A stretch of DNA of 22,688 bases from contig LSSN01003939.1 in the NCBI GenBank assembly GCA_001970855.1, positions 1 through 22,688 on the forward strand, written 5' to 3'. Numbering within the stretch: position 1 is the first letter of the stretch; each line of letters opens with the position of its first letter. The position numbers were made by a program, and so were the translations under genes. Under the pieces are notes generated by a model that saw only the letters and a program-made list of their open reading frames with translations, ran no database searches and had not been told where the DNA came from. Source of the stretch: Smittium culicis (taxonomy: Eukaryota > Kickxellomycota > Harpellomycetes > Harpellales > Legeriomycetaceae). Positions 11,077 to 21,555 of this stretch are shown in pieces.

Positions 11077-14000
11077 ATGCATTCAAATCTTTATATATTG
11101 TTCTTTATACTATTAATTACGTCAAATTTCATCTCTGCTCAGCTTCATGAATCATGTACATTTATTATACAAAGCACTTATATCTAGACAAACTAAAATA
11201 TACTAATTTTCTACATATGATTAATTATATTGAAAAAAAAAGGTTTAAAACGAAACGAAATATACAAGAATGTCGATGGTATATTAGAATATATTACGTA
11301 AGCAAATTATTTGGTATATTTTATATAAACTAATCATTAACCATAATAAACATACATCTAATTTATTTTAAAATAAATGTTAAAGATTAATAGACTCACG
11401 GACTCCTATATCAAGTAATAATTTTAATATATTAAATTTTAAACTAGTATTGTTTTTTACTAGAAAAATTATTTAGTATAACTTGTAAAATTTTAGGCAT
11501 GAATTCAGCTACATCTAGTCCTAATATCGTGACTATTGAAGATAAATATGGGGTAAAGTCGAATATAAATAAAAAAAGTATAAATTATTCCGATAAAACT
11601 ATCCTAAAAAATCATTATAATCAAAAACAGGGAAAACAAGAACTAGATGATGATTATATAATTAAAAATATTAACAGAGAAGAGAATAAAATCAGCTTAT
11701 ACAAAAGAAAAAAGAATTACGATCTTAAAAATTATGATACGAACTTAGATAATAAATATAATGGTAAATAACGCTCGATTAAACTATTGTGCAAATGTTA
11801 TCATAAATAATACTACTTTTATAAAAACTAATATTTCCATAGTTAAATTTCAAAAAAATTCTCTGCACTATATTTAACTATGCAGATTATAAAAAAAAAT
11901 TAATATTTTATATTCAAATGAATATAGTCACGCTTTATAACGTTAATTTATTTTGATTATTTAAACCAGATTATAACTCAAAAGAAAGTGGCACATTAGG
12001 CTCTGTTATTCCTATAGAGAGAAAGTACGAAATCAAAAATAAATCAGAGGGTACCATTAAAATTAATTCAGCTGACGATAAATTGCATAAAAATGGCGAA
12101 GTCTTTTACAACAAAGAAAATGCTGTATCGTGTAGGTGTGGACAATGTTCTATATTATCAGAAAACAGAAAAAATATTTGGAATGATGAATATCATCTAC
12201 AAACAAGTAGTGTCAACATTGAGCAAGGTCACACTCAGAACGCACATCTAGGTTCAAACTGCGCTACAATATATTTAGACTCTAATAACTGTATTAATCT
12301 TGATAAGAGTAAATTTAAAGCTACAAAAACGTCAAAAGTAGAATATTATGTTAATGGCCTTTTACCTAATAGTTACTTGAAGAATATTAATGATGAAGAT
12401 GCAAGCGTAATTAGCACAAGATATAATTTAGATTACAAAGAGTATACTAAAGCTGAAATAATGGTAGAAGATATGAATACTATAGATCCAACGCACAACG
12501 AATCTCATAATAAGCAGAAAATTTTTTACTCCGATTTAGCTATCGAAAATTCTGGAATAAGATACTACAGAGCTTCTACCGAAGCTTCAAGTGCAATAAA
12601 TTACCTAGAAGCAAAAAATAACAGCTATTACGATTATTATTTGCAAAATAACGCTATCAATAAAGGATCAGCTATTAAAGGAATAGACAATAGTAATGTT
12701 TATTTTAAAAAGAGGGGAAATGATTTATACTCTAATGAATTAACTAGCGCTACTAAATTTCTGGAAATTCGGAATGAGAAACAAGTTAATACGAGAAGCA
12801 GCGAGTTGAAAGAAGTTGGGAAGAGTTTTGACCTAAACAAAACGAAAACAGCGACGGTTACAGAGAGTTTAGAGAAAACGAAAACTGTGACTGTGAGCAA
12901 CGGAAAAATCAGGAAAATAACGAAAACCAATAATGTTACCAAAACTAAAACAGTTGATGGATCAAATTCAAAGAATAGGGATGTAGTAGTGGTTGTTGAA
13001 ACTGTATCAGTAACAAAGACCGAGACATCTGTTGAAAAAACAGCAACGATAGTAACTCCAAGTGAAGTTAGCGATGAAACTGAGCTCATAGCTTCTATCA
13101 TGATAAATCTAGCCACTGAAGATGGAAATAACCTCAATACAATAGCCGATAATTCAAATCAAACTTTATCTACTACTTCAAAGGTAACAATGACCGTAGC
13201 TGCAACCGTGACTAGGGTAATAAAATCAACGATTACAGTTTCAAGTAAAAATTCAATAAGTATAGATGGGATGACAACTACAGAAGTTATAAATAATGAA
13301 GCAAGTACTGTTACTACTACAATATCAGAAACAGATATAAAAACAACTACAGTAAGTAATACTATTAGTGAGACAGAAACAGTCACTGTTACTGAAAATT
13401 CAACTGTTATTCAATCGAGTGTAATTTCGATAACAGACACATTGACAATCATCCAATCAGAAACAAATGAAATTACAAAAATAGAGACAAGCACTCTATT
13501 AGTTACTAAAACCCTGGATTCGCCTGAAAATTTAAGTACGATAACAATAACTGAAACCCAGAGTTTATCTTCTGAAGTCAGTACAGTCACAGTAACTACA
13601 ACTGATGAAGCTCGCAGCTCTATTCCAGTGGAAATTCAAACCTTAGAAATATCTGTTCTATTTTCCACAACTACTACCGAAACTGTTACTGCTCACCAAC
13701 AAACAAGCACGGTTTCATTCTTCTCTACAATTTTTTCGAATGGGGCTAGCTCTGATACAATCGCGAAAACTCAAACAATCACATCATTGATTCCTATAAC
13801 TATAACTTCAACAATAACAGAGCTTAGTATTGTAACGAGCATTTCTGCGATAGCTAGCGACGTTGCTTCTATCGAATCATTTGCAGAGCTAAATATTCCT
13901 GAAGAAATGCTAAGTTTGGTTGGTTTCGAGCCTTTAGCGGAAAATATACTAATTGAAGGGAACGGATTTGAGCCTCTATCCAGAACTGAAAATGACGGCG

Positions 14001-14884
14001 AAGGCTTACTAAATGGAGGAACAAATGAATTTGTTGAAGATTTTTTAGCTGATAATACAAATACTTTTTTCGTAGATTCGATAGCACGTGTAATTGATGA
14101 CCACTCAGAAAAAAATATTATGGTTATAGAAAATTCTAAAACTGATATTGATAACAAGGACAGAAAACCCGGAATTGGAGATTTTGTTAATGATAATTTA
14201 TGTAGAGAAAATTCTTGCAATACAGAAATTGGAATTATTAATGATGGAAACTTTGGCATCCTCAATAGTACTGAAATATTTACGTTATCTTCGATCTCTA
14301 ACGGTAGTGATGGTGGAATTTATTTTAATAATGATAAAACGATCAACAAGGCTAAAGTTAGTATGATTGATACCAGTAGTACTGCCAGTGATGAAAGCTC
14401 ACTTGATAGTGAATTTTCAAGTTATAATTCAGGTTCTGAAATTGCAAAAATTAAAAGACATTTAAATTATATAAGCAACGATATACCCAAAGAAAAAACG
14501 GATGGCTATAATGAAAACATCAAAATATTTAATAGCTTGAAAAATGATAGATATGAATCTGGAAGCCTTAGGTCGACGAACAACATTTATAATAGCAAAA
14601 ATAAATCAACAGAGAATGTGGTTTTAAATAATATGAACCATTATTCTATTGACGCAATTAATTCTAGAAATTCCATCAACGAAATCCCAAATTCTAGCAG
14701 AGTTAAATTTAAAATATGCGGTACTGCCAGTTATATTATCGGAAATCATGCTGCCGTAATTAGCGATAATACGCAAAAAATTATAAATAACAGAGTTATA
14801 ATAAGTCGAAATGGATATAAATATGGCCATATAAGAGTTCCAGTCAAAATTAAAATCAGTGGAGTCGATTCAGACAATTCATAA
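11077..14884 (+). CDS. Secreted Thr/Ser-rich protein of unknown function, three exons
   Basis: Exons: 11077-11155, 11497-11763 and 11970-14884. Introns are 341 nt (GTACAT...TTTTAG) and 206 nt (GTAAAT...ACCAG). Phase is kept at both joins: the first makes a Cys codon (ESC|MNS), the second an Asp codon. The ATG at 11077 is the first after an in-frame TAA. The product is 1086 residues. Residues 1-21 (MHSNLYILFFILLITSNFISA) are a textbook signal peptide, with cleavage likely before QLHES. Residues about 28-400 are rich in Asn, Lys, Ser and Tyr, with a small Cys cluster (CRCGQC, about 171-176). Residues about 407-748 are dominated by Thr, Ser and Val in TVT/TET/TKT-type repeats, a mucin-like region likely to be O-glycosylated. 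A doubled GFEPL motif follows (about 767 and 782), then an acidic Asn/Ser-rich tail ending in a short more ordered block (FKICGTASYIIGNHAAV...). No C-terminal hydrophobic or GPI signal and no known catalytic domain were seen. A wall, spore-coat or adhesin role is inference only. Confidence 0.75.
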
Positions 14885-16788
14885 AGTATGGAATTAGAAA
14901 GTAATAATTGCTACTAATAATTAATATATATATGGAATAAATTTATTATTATAAATGTAATTACCTATTGTGAAATTAAAATATTCGAGTTTGATTTGAA
15001 AATTGGATCTCTTTTTGCTAGATATTTTACTCGATATTGAGATTTGAGATAATCTATTCATTATTTACTATAATTTTTTCAATAAAATTTCTAATGATGT
15101 TTTAAATTATAGATGAAGAAATACTAGATAAAATTTTTTTGCAGAAAAATTTTCACCCTATAAATAATTAAACATTACCAATTAATTAAATTGAAAATGA
15201 TACTCATCAAAAAGAAAATATAGTCAATTAAGGCTATTAATAATTTTATAACTAGGATAAATTCATATTTATTCTTTTTAATCAATAAGGTAAATACGAA
15301 CATTCAAATAAATAAATATAATTTGAACTAAAAGATATTTGAAATATATGTAGAAGAGTCAGATACTGAGGTTAAATTATCCGATTCTTTTTAGTATCTT
15401 CTCATAAGGCATTTGATGGTATTGGATGTTGTTTTTTTTATATATTGATTTAAATTATAACAAATAATAAAGTTTAAAATTTGAATAAGATTTGTTTAAA
15501 CGTGTACTGAGAAAAGCTTATTAATAGTAAGTTGACGAAAATAAATTATTATTCTTAAATATATTACTAAATTCGTCTGTATAGATTTGATTCTATTTTT
15601 CTTCTACTTTACATATTCTTTAATTATGTTTCTTTTGGATGAAAATATAGATATAATTTTCCAATAAAGTTTTACCTCTTTGTAGAAAGTGAATTTAAGG
15701 TATAACTATATAAAAACAGAAATTATAAATTCTTTGTAAGAAGCCTTGTGTTTCATAAAGACATTTTTTCAAAAGAAAAAGTATGTTAATGGTTGTAGTA
15801 TGTGTTGATTTTTTTGCTATATTATATGAAGTATTTGAGTTCTACGAACTTACTTTATACTGTGATATGGTGGACTAGTGATAGAAAAGAAAACATATAA
15901 AATGAAAATCGTGAGCGAAAGCATGAAGGGAGGCGACTTTTTATTACAAAACTTTCATACAACTAATTTTGTTGTTAACAAATTTTATAAAACCGCTTTT
16001 TTTATACTTTTTGTTTATTTGCCGTTTTGTGGGGTTTTTTATACTTTTCTGTTTTCGTGTCAAGTATTGAGTCATGGATTCTGTTATAGCTGTATTATAA
16101 ATTATTTTTCAATTAGACATTCATTATTTTATTTTATTTAATTTTAACTGTCAGATTTAGTTTTACATTATTATTATAATCATTAAATTTAAATTCTAAA
16201 AGGCTACTTTCAGAAAATAGCGGAAGTATAAAAAGAATAGAATATTTTTTCAATTAGAATTCTTTGAATGGCTCTACACTTTCACGTATATAATATTTGG
16301 GCCGCGATTTTTCTTTTTTTTTGGAGTACTTAGAGGACTAGAAGGTAATCAGATGAAAATTTATTTACTTTATTAATTTTTTTAGGCTTTTTTTAATATT
16401 TTTGTACATTGTCTATATTTTTTCTGCTAAAAAAATGTAGATTTGCTGGCTATAACAAAGTCGATTCCTAGAAGCATTTCACACTATTTAGATTGAATAC
16501 TAGCTGAAATCTAAAATTTATTTCAAATTGAAATAACTGTGTAATCAAAATTCTTATTTGACTGTATCGAATTATTTTCTAAAAGTATGAAAAATTAATT
16601 TCTATGGAAAAAAATGATTTATTGCATTTGTAATGGTTATTATTTTACCACGTAAAAAATTTTTTACTATTATAATTCAATAAAGAGACTGATTAAGTTT
16701 TACCATCTTATCAGATAAAAATAAGCCGGAAATTATAAAGCAATAAAAAACGTAAATAAAATGAAAATATAAAATTTTTTATAGTATA
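14885..16788. other. AT-rich spacer between the Thr-rich gene and the DIRS-type element
   Basis: No supported gene. The start should hold the 3' UTR of the Thr/Ser-rich gene. An 87-codon plus-strand open frame (15878-16141) begins in a slightly GC-richer patch and becomes Phe/Tyr/Ile-rich, as expected from T-rich DNA. It has no clear domain. Confidence 0.5.
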
Positions 16789-16842
16789 TAATGTAAATTG
16801 CGCGTTAGTGTTATCACTTTCATCTTTTCTTTCGCAAAGGTA
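16789..16842 (+). repeat. Left terminal inverted repeat of the DIRS-type element
   Basis: This arm pairs with the reverse complement of 20508-20552. Shared blocks in order are TAATGTA, a near-identical TAGTGTTATC block, TCATC, and TTTCG...AAAGGTA, with small indels between them. The longest exact shared run is TAGTGTTATC. The collinear order of four blocks at the two outer edges of the element makes chance unlikely. Confidence 0.7.
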
Positions 16843-16923
16843 CTCTACCAGCATAAATATTTATAACTTGAAATTTTAATACTTAAGAATATCTAAAAAT
16901 TTTATTTCCTTCAAAAATGATAA

Positions 16924-17720
16924 ATGATGGATCAAGTAATTAAAACCCAAGCTCTCGCAAGCCAAGACCAAACCAAGGTATTAACCAAACTGGTGCAGAA
17001 ACTCCTAGGTGAAAGGGAGAGCAACCAAGAACCAGAAGACCCTTACGTTTCATCAAGGATAACCATTACAGACTTTACTGTATGCCCGGAGCTCACGGAA
17101 GCGACTCCATCGATTGAAAAAAGTTTCTTCCGAACACTGCTGACTTAAGAAGAACGCAAGATTGAAATTCACTCTTGCCCGAAGACTAGTTTAATTAACT
17201 ACACTCCGCCGCCACTGAACGATAACAGTGTCAAGCGGAGTGAAGAAAACTGATTACGCTTTCTAAGAAATACGTAAGCTTTGGCATAAGCAACTCGGTC
17301 AATTGACCTCTATGCTCACCGCCGAATCCAAGAAAACAAGGGTATGAACACCTCCGAAGATCCAGAAATTCTTTTCTCCAGCACAATGAGAGCTCTCTTG
17401 TCTGAAATTGACGCCACTGTAACCGAAGAAAGGTTAGAAAATCTTTACAAGAGATTAAACTTCCCTAGAAACATATTCAGCTATTTTAATCTGATATTAA
17501 ACCATTTATGTGTCAAGAGGCTTTGAAATCCCTCATTGCAAAAAAGCCTACTGTGAAAAGACAACGAATACAGCCCTTTCACAGACGCCAGTATAGTACG
17601 ATCTCTAATGATACAGACAGCAGCAACACTGTTAAGGCGCCGAGCACCTTAGCTACAACCACCACTGGAGGCAGTCATAAAACCAATAACCTCAAATCAA
17701 ATTTTCGAGGGAGAGATTGA
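16924..17720 (+). pseudogene. Gag-like ORF remnant of the DIRS-type element
   Basis: From tandem ATGs at 16924/16927 the frame reads MDQVIKTQAL..., then ...CPELTEATPSIEKSFFRTLLT. It is then cut by in-frame stops at 17146, 17251, 17275 and 17287. The same frame keeps coding-like content past the stops (RRIQENKGMNTSEDPEILF, MRALLSEIDATVTEERLENL). It then shifts near 17510 to another frame with EALKSLIAKKPTVKRQRIQPF and a basic RGRD end at 17720. This is the expected location of Gag, upstream of RT. I recall similar proteins from Smittium-type fungi but cannot verify that here. No zinc knuckle is seen. Confidence 0.7.
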
Positions 17721-17722
17721 GA

Positions 17723-19490
17723 CCTCGGAAAGAGGTCACAATAGATACCCAGAAAGGCCCCTCCATTGAGGACCCCATAGCTATTTTCAAATCGGGATGG
17801 TCCAAGATAACGAAAAGTAGATGGGTTTGGATCATAATGAACAGGTTATTTAGAACACTATTCAAGATCCCATCCTTAGAATCATTTCGGCCGGAGAAGG
17901 TGAAAAATAAGGTTGATCCGGGAGGCCAGCGAGGCTCTGAAGAAAGAATTTGCCTTCCTGATATTCAAGCGAGCAGTCGAGGAGATTCAGTCGAGGGATC
18001 CATAATTTTGCAGCCAGATATTCAAGATATCGAAGAATACTGATGAACATGTACCCTTACTCAACCCCTGGAAGCTAAATCTCATAGCGGAAGAACAATA
18101 TTTCAAGATGGAAACGCTAACTTCAATCTGCAGAATGTTCCACTGGAAGTATTTCCTGACGTCACTAAACCTCCAATTTGCATTCATGCACAACATGATC
18201 TACAAGCAGTACAAAAAATACCTCCGATTTCATTGAAATTGCCACTACTTCCAGTTCCACGCCCTGCCATTCGGGCTACCTCTGAGCTCATTATTGTTCA
18301 CGAAGATCCTCCGCCAAATTCTAGAATTGACCAGATCGAAAGTAATTTTAGACTCGAAATACCTCGGCGACCTGCTGATTACGTGAAAATCCAAAGACTT
18401 GTAACAAACAAACACGCGCTTAATCTACTCCAAGCTTTCAGAGCTTGGATTCAAGGTCAACTCAGAGAAGTTGTCGACTACGACGTCTCATTCGATCACA
18501 TATCTCGTAATAGTGATCAACACGAGAGAAATGTCCCTCAAAGTTTCGTCCGCCAAGATCTGGGATCTCCGACGCTAATCCAGCAGATTTCTCAACGCTG
18601 GTCAGACGAAATTGAGATGTCTGGCGAGCTTCATCATCAATGCCCAGTCGATGTCAGTCGCCATGCTCCCTGGGAGACTGATGCTACTCCGACTATTAGA
18701 ACTCAAGAACGGAGCTCTTTCAGTATCGAACTCATGAACATTGATAGTGAGGCTGACGAAACCGGAAATTCAGAACCTGCTCTTCTGGATGAACCAGATA
18801 ACCTCTTGGAACGGTCACTCGTTCTTTCCCGAGACGCCAGAGCTGGATATATTTACCGACCCAGCGACTCAGCTTGTGGAATAGTAGTAGGAATCCGCTC
18901 TTACCCAAGGGATATGGAACCCCAAGGTCACGAAACTGCATATCAACACAAAGGAACTGTTGACAGTGTTGTATGCACTGAAGCTCAAGAGTGTGGTGAG
19001 TCAATCAGCGTTAGTCTATTCAGAAAACACACTCTCCTATGTCTAGAAATTCGGGGGCACTCTCTCCCCGGAACTGCTGGAATTAACAGAAAGGATATGG
19101 TTTCACTGCCTCAAGACCAAAACTCGCTTGCAAGTGACTTATGTGTCATACGTACTAGATCCAGCGAACGCCCCCAGCAGACTGACAGCACAAATCGAAT
19201 GTTCTTTATCGTAAGAGACATTCACAATACTTAACTCTAAGTATGGACCCCACGACGTCGACCTCTTTTCATCATCACGGAACAGGAAGCTGGATCAATA
19301 CTACAGTTGGTTCCTGGACAATTATGCGCCTGAACAGAATACTCTGACCCAAAATTGGACAAGATTCGACAATATGTACTGCGGTTCAGAAAGTCCGCCG
19401 GGAGCGAGTCACAATGACTCTAGTTACACTATTTTGGAAATCCGCTATCTGGCACCCATAACTGATGGCACTATCAATTTCACAGCCACT
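17723..19490 (+). pseudogene. Reverse transcriptase - RNase H remnant of the DIRS-type element
   Basis: One reading frame carries recognisable RT and RNase H text from about 17930 to 19214 despite stops: EALKKEFAFLIFKRAVEEI, then FKMETLTSICRMFHWKYFL, TSLNLQFAF (motif A), ALPFGLPLSSLLFTKILRQIL, KYLGDLLI (motif C), LSELGFKVNSEKLS. RNase H follows as LDIFTDPAT, HINTKELLTVLYALKLKS, LVYSENTLSYV, FGGTLSPELLELTERIW and DPANAPSRL. After a stop near 19213 come YGPHDVDLFSSSRNRKLDQYY and, in a shifted frame, VTLFWKSAIWHP near 19420-19460. Catalytic residues are lost: the motif A Asp is Asn (codon 18168-18170), the first Asp of YxDD is Gly (codon 18366-18368), and two RNase H acidic positions are Glu and Asn. 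Stops include tgg-to-tga at the FHWN position and three tandem TAG at 18882-18890. Confidence 0.85.
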
Positions 19491-19639
19491 CCTCCTTAAA
19501 TCAAGAACTGTAGTTCCGGATTCAAAAAGTGGAAAGTCGCCGCTGTTGGAAAACAAGCACTAGAGCTTGATAGTCTATAAATCAGCGGCAGTTCCTCGAA
19601 ACGCAAGATCTTGGCAATTACGCCATTTAATTTATCGCT

Positions 19640-20400
19640 TAAAAACAACGAAGTGTAAATCGTATATCCAGATACAGTTCTAAAATGAAGCGCATTCTAG
19701 ACTGACGGATATGAAACGAGATGTCCACTCTCATTTCCGCGCCTCAAAAAATCAATTATTTGGAGGAGATATACAACTTATACAAGCTGAAAGTAGACCC
19801 AATATAAGTCTACAAATCGGCTCTCCTTCATCTTCCGGATAGTCTAGCCGAGCTAGCAGCCCATCCAATGCATTCTGAATTTATCAAAGCGCTTTACAAT
19901 ACTTTTATTAAGTCATTCATCAGGCCTGCGATGGAAATATCACCAGGTGTAGAATTTGTGCGAGAATGAAGACAAAACTATTTCCACACTGTTAACCAAA
20001 TCACCGCAATGCTTTGCGGCTGCTATCAGTAACAGTTTTCCTCTGCGTCAGAAATATCCATAGGACTAACGACCAACTCCCTACATTATCAATATTTATT
20101 GGGTAGTTCTAGGTTTATAAGCTATGCCAAAGATACCTCCAAGCTACTATCGGTGGATAGTATTACATGATACATTCATTCGTTATCTGATTTAATACGT
20201 TGCGACCCTGAAGTACCAATCCCCAAAGGGAGAGTAATAGGTTCTAACTTAGCTGCAAAAACCAGATTAATAACAGAAAATATAGTATCACATGCTTTTT
20301 GGTCGAACTATACCATCTTAGATACATAATAACTCTCACAAGAAATTCTTCGAATAACTTGACTGAGTCGATTTTAAATTTGGAGTAACTTATTATGTCT
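19640..20400 (+). pseudogene. Tyrosine recombinase remnant of the DIRS-type element
   Basis: Recognisable parts are an N-terminal SAM-like segment (INYLEEIYNLYKLKVDPI, ALLHLPDSLAELAAHP, FIKSFIRPAMEISPGVEFV) at about 19750-19970 and a C-terminal part (SDLIRCDPEVPIPKGRVIG, ENIVSHAFWSNYTILDT) at about 20185-20326. The middle, which should carry the first catalytic Arg region, is shortened and scrambled. Two consecutive TAA codons (20327-20332) stand immediately after DT, where related DIRS recombinases as I remember them have Tyr-Tyr including the nucleophile. The assignment rests on motif memory and on position after RNase H. Confidence 0.7.
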
Positions 20401-20407
20401 CCTCACT

Positions 20408-20433
20408 AAAGTTTAATTTAAAAATTAAACTTT
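20408..20433. repeat. Perfect 12-bp hairpin near the 3' end of the DIRS-type element
   Basis: AAAGTTTAATTT and AAATTAAACTTT are exact inverted arms separated by AA. It lies about 75 bases after the recombinase remnant and before the right terminal repeat. It may be a transcription-end or folding signal of the element, or chance in AT-rich DNA. A second partial complement surrounds it: GTCTCCTC at about 20397-20404 and GAGGAGATGAGAC at about 20465-20477. Confidence 0.5.
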
Positions 20434-20507
20434 TCTCTAAAGAGCTAGATTAATTTATATAATACGAGGAGATGAGACAATTTACGTCTTGCCCACCGCT
20501 TCTATTT

Positions 20508-20552
20508 TACCTTTCCCGAAAGATGATAAGGATAACACTAGCGTGTACATTA
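20508..20552 (-). repeat. Right terminal inverted repeat of the DIRS-type element
   Basis: The reverse complement of this stretch aligns with the left end of the element: TAATGTA at the outer edge, then CTAGTGTTATC, ATCATC, and TTTCGGGAAAGGTA at the inner edge. The left arm is slightly longer because of small insertions. No matching target duplication was seen outside the arms, as expected for recombinase-based insertion. Confidence 0.7.
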
Positions 20553-20644
20553 AATTATATACCATAAAAAATTTTATTAGTTGATTTATTCACTCTATTT
20601 TTGTTTGTTTTTAATTTTCGGTTTAGTTTCATTTAATAAGACGG

Positions 20645-20669
20645 TAACACTTAATATGTGGAAGTGTTA
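20645..20669. repeat. Small inverted repeat, 8-bp arms with 9-base loop
   Basis: TAACACTT (20645-20652) pairs with AAGTGTTA (20662-20669). It lies about 90 bases outside the right end of the DIRS-type element. Its TAACACT core also occurs in the terminal repeat there, so it could be a remnant of an older end. Chance is equally possible. Confidence 0.35.
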
Positions 20670-21260
20670 TGATTTGAACGTTTCTTTGTAAACTAAAAAT
20701 TCAATAAAAATTAGTTCTTTTTATAAAATATCCCACATAACTTCTTAGAAATTAATTATTGCAAATCTAACAAGTGTTTAAAATCTAAATAAAGTTTAAA
20801 TACAAAGAATGTTTACACGGCTAATCAAATAACATCAACAAAATAAATGTAATCTTATTAAAGAGAATAATAAGATCACATAAAGAAATTATAATAGTAA
20901 TGATATAACCAACTCTTAAAAAAATTAGAAATAAAAAATCCGCTAAAATAGAAAAGTATAAAAAGAAACAAATAAAGCATACATAAGAACACTGGAAAAA
21001 ATATTAAAAAATTAATACCTTTTTTCTAAGCGTCAATTAAACTTACAAACTTACACTCTCGTTATCATTATTTCTATACGCACAGTATACAAATAAAAAA
21101 ATATTACATTACCTAAATTTTAATATATTAAATTGTACTCAAATAAATAAAATTTTAGCTATTATTTTAATTACATTTTAAGTCATTTTACTAATTTCAA
21201 TAACAAAAACCAAAAACAATAAAAAAATAACAAAAATTTAAAGGAAACTCCAATTTAATC
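20670..21260. other. AT-rich spacer, nothing recognised
   Basis: This stretch is A/T-rich with no open frame of protein-like content and no repeat array. It ends in an A-rich run directly before the ATG at 21261, resembling a fungal 5' leader. Confidence 0.5.
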
Positions 21261-21476
21261 ATGACCAAAGAATCGTTCCAAAATCCACAATCTCAAACAT
21301 CCTCTGAGCTCATTGCTAATTCTGCTGAGCCAATAGTTCTAAAGAAGAAAGGGCAATCAGAAAACAAAAACCCTCCACAAATATCTTTTCTCATCGTAAA
21401 ATATAAATTAATCTTTGCTCTAATGAGCTCGAATAATTTTAAAAGGGTTTTAAATTATAAATTTTATTTTGTTTAA
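21261..21476 (+). CDS. Possible first exon or gene remnant of unknown function
   Basis: An A-rich leader precedes an ATG, and the first 45 codons (MTKESFQNPQSQTSSELIAN..., then KKKGQSENKNPPQISFLI) look protein-like in codon choice. A possible GTAAAA donor follows at 21396. Beyond that the frame becomes AT-rich and ends at TAA 21474-21476 (71 codons in all). If the donor is used, the exon is 135 nt in phase 0. No acceptor in a matching phase was found before the coding-like stretch at 21556, so the two cannot be joined without a frame break. No family recognised. Confidence 0.3.
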   Translation: MTKESFQNPQSQTSSELIANSAEPIVLKKKGQSENKNPPQISFLIVKYKLIFALMSSNNFKRVLNYKFYFV

Positions 21477-21555
21477 TATGATTATTTGAGATTAATATAT
21501 AAATAAAAATAAGTTGTAGCTAGATATTATGAAATAATATGGTACTAAATAAGAA

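Larger units (their letters stand above)
16789..20552 (+). mobile_element. Decayed DIRS-type (tyrosine-recombinase) retrotransposon
   Basis: The block is visibly richer in G+C than the flanks and is bounded by imperfect inverted repeats (16789-16842 and 20508-20552). In order on the plus strand it carries remnants of a gag-like frame, a reverse transcriptase with RNase H, and a tyrosine recombinase. RT+RH followed by a recombinase, without a DDE integrase and with inverted rather than direct terminal repeats, is the arrangement of DIRS elements. At about 3.76 kb it is shorter than typical intact DIRS elements (about 5-6 kb as I remember), so it probably carries internal deletions. One is likely in the middle of the recombinase. 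All frames have stops and shifts, so the copy cannot work on its own. Several stops sit where Trp is expected (TGG to TGA/TAG), a G-to-A change. Confidence 0.85.

Noticed and set aside
12700..14265. Several minus-strand open frames rich in Val, Thr and Ser
   Set aside because: They are mirror images of the Thr/Ser/Val repeats of the plus-strand secreted protein. They have no start context or domain of their own.
15878..16141. 87-codon plus-strand frame with a hydrophobic C-terminal half
   Set aside because: The Phe/Tyr/Ile-rich part is what T-rich DNA gives by chance. There is no signal peptide at the N-terminus and no recognisable domain.
18233..19234. A 333-codon open frame, the longest in the retroelement
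   Set aside because: The conserved RT and RNase H motifs are read in another frame over the same bases, so this frame is a by-product apart from a short stretch (GIVVGIRSY) caused by indels.
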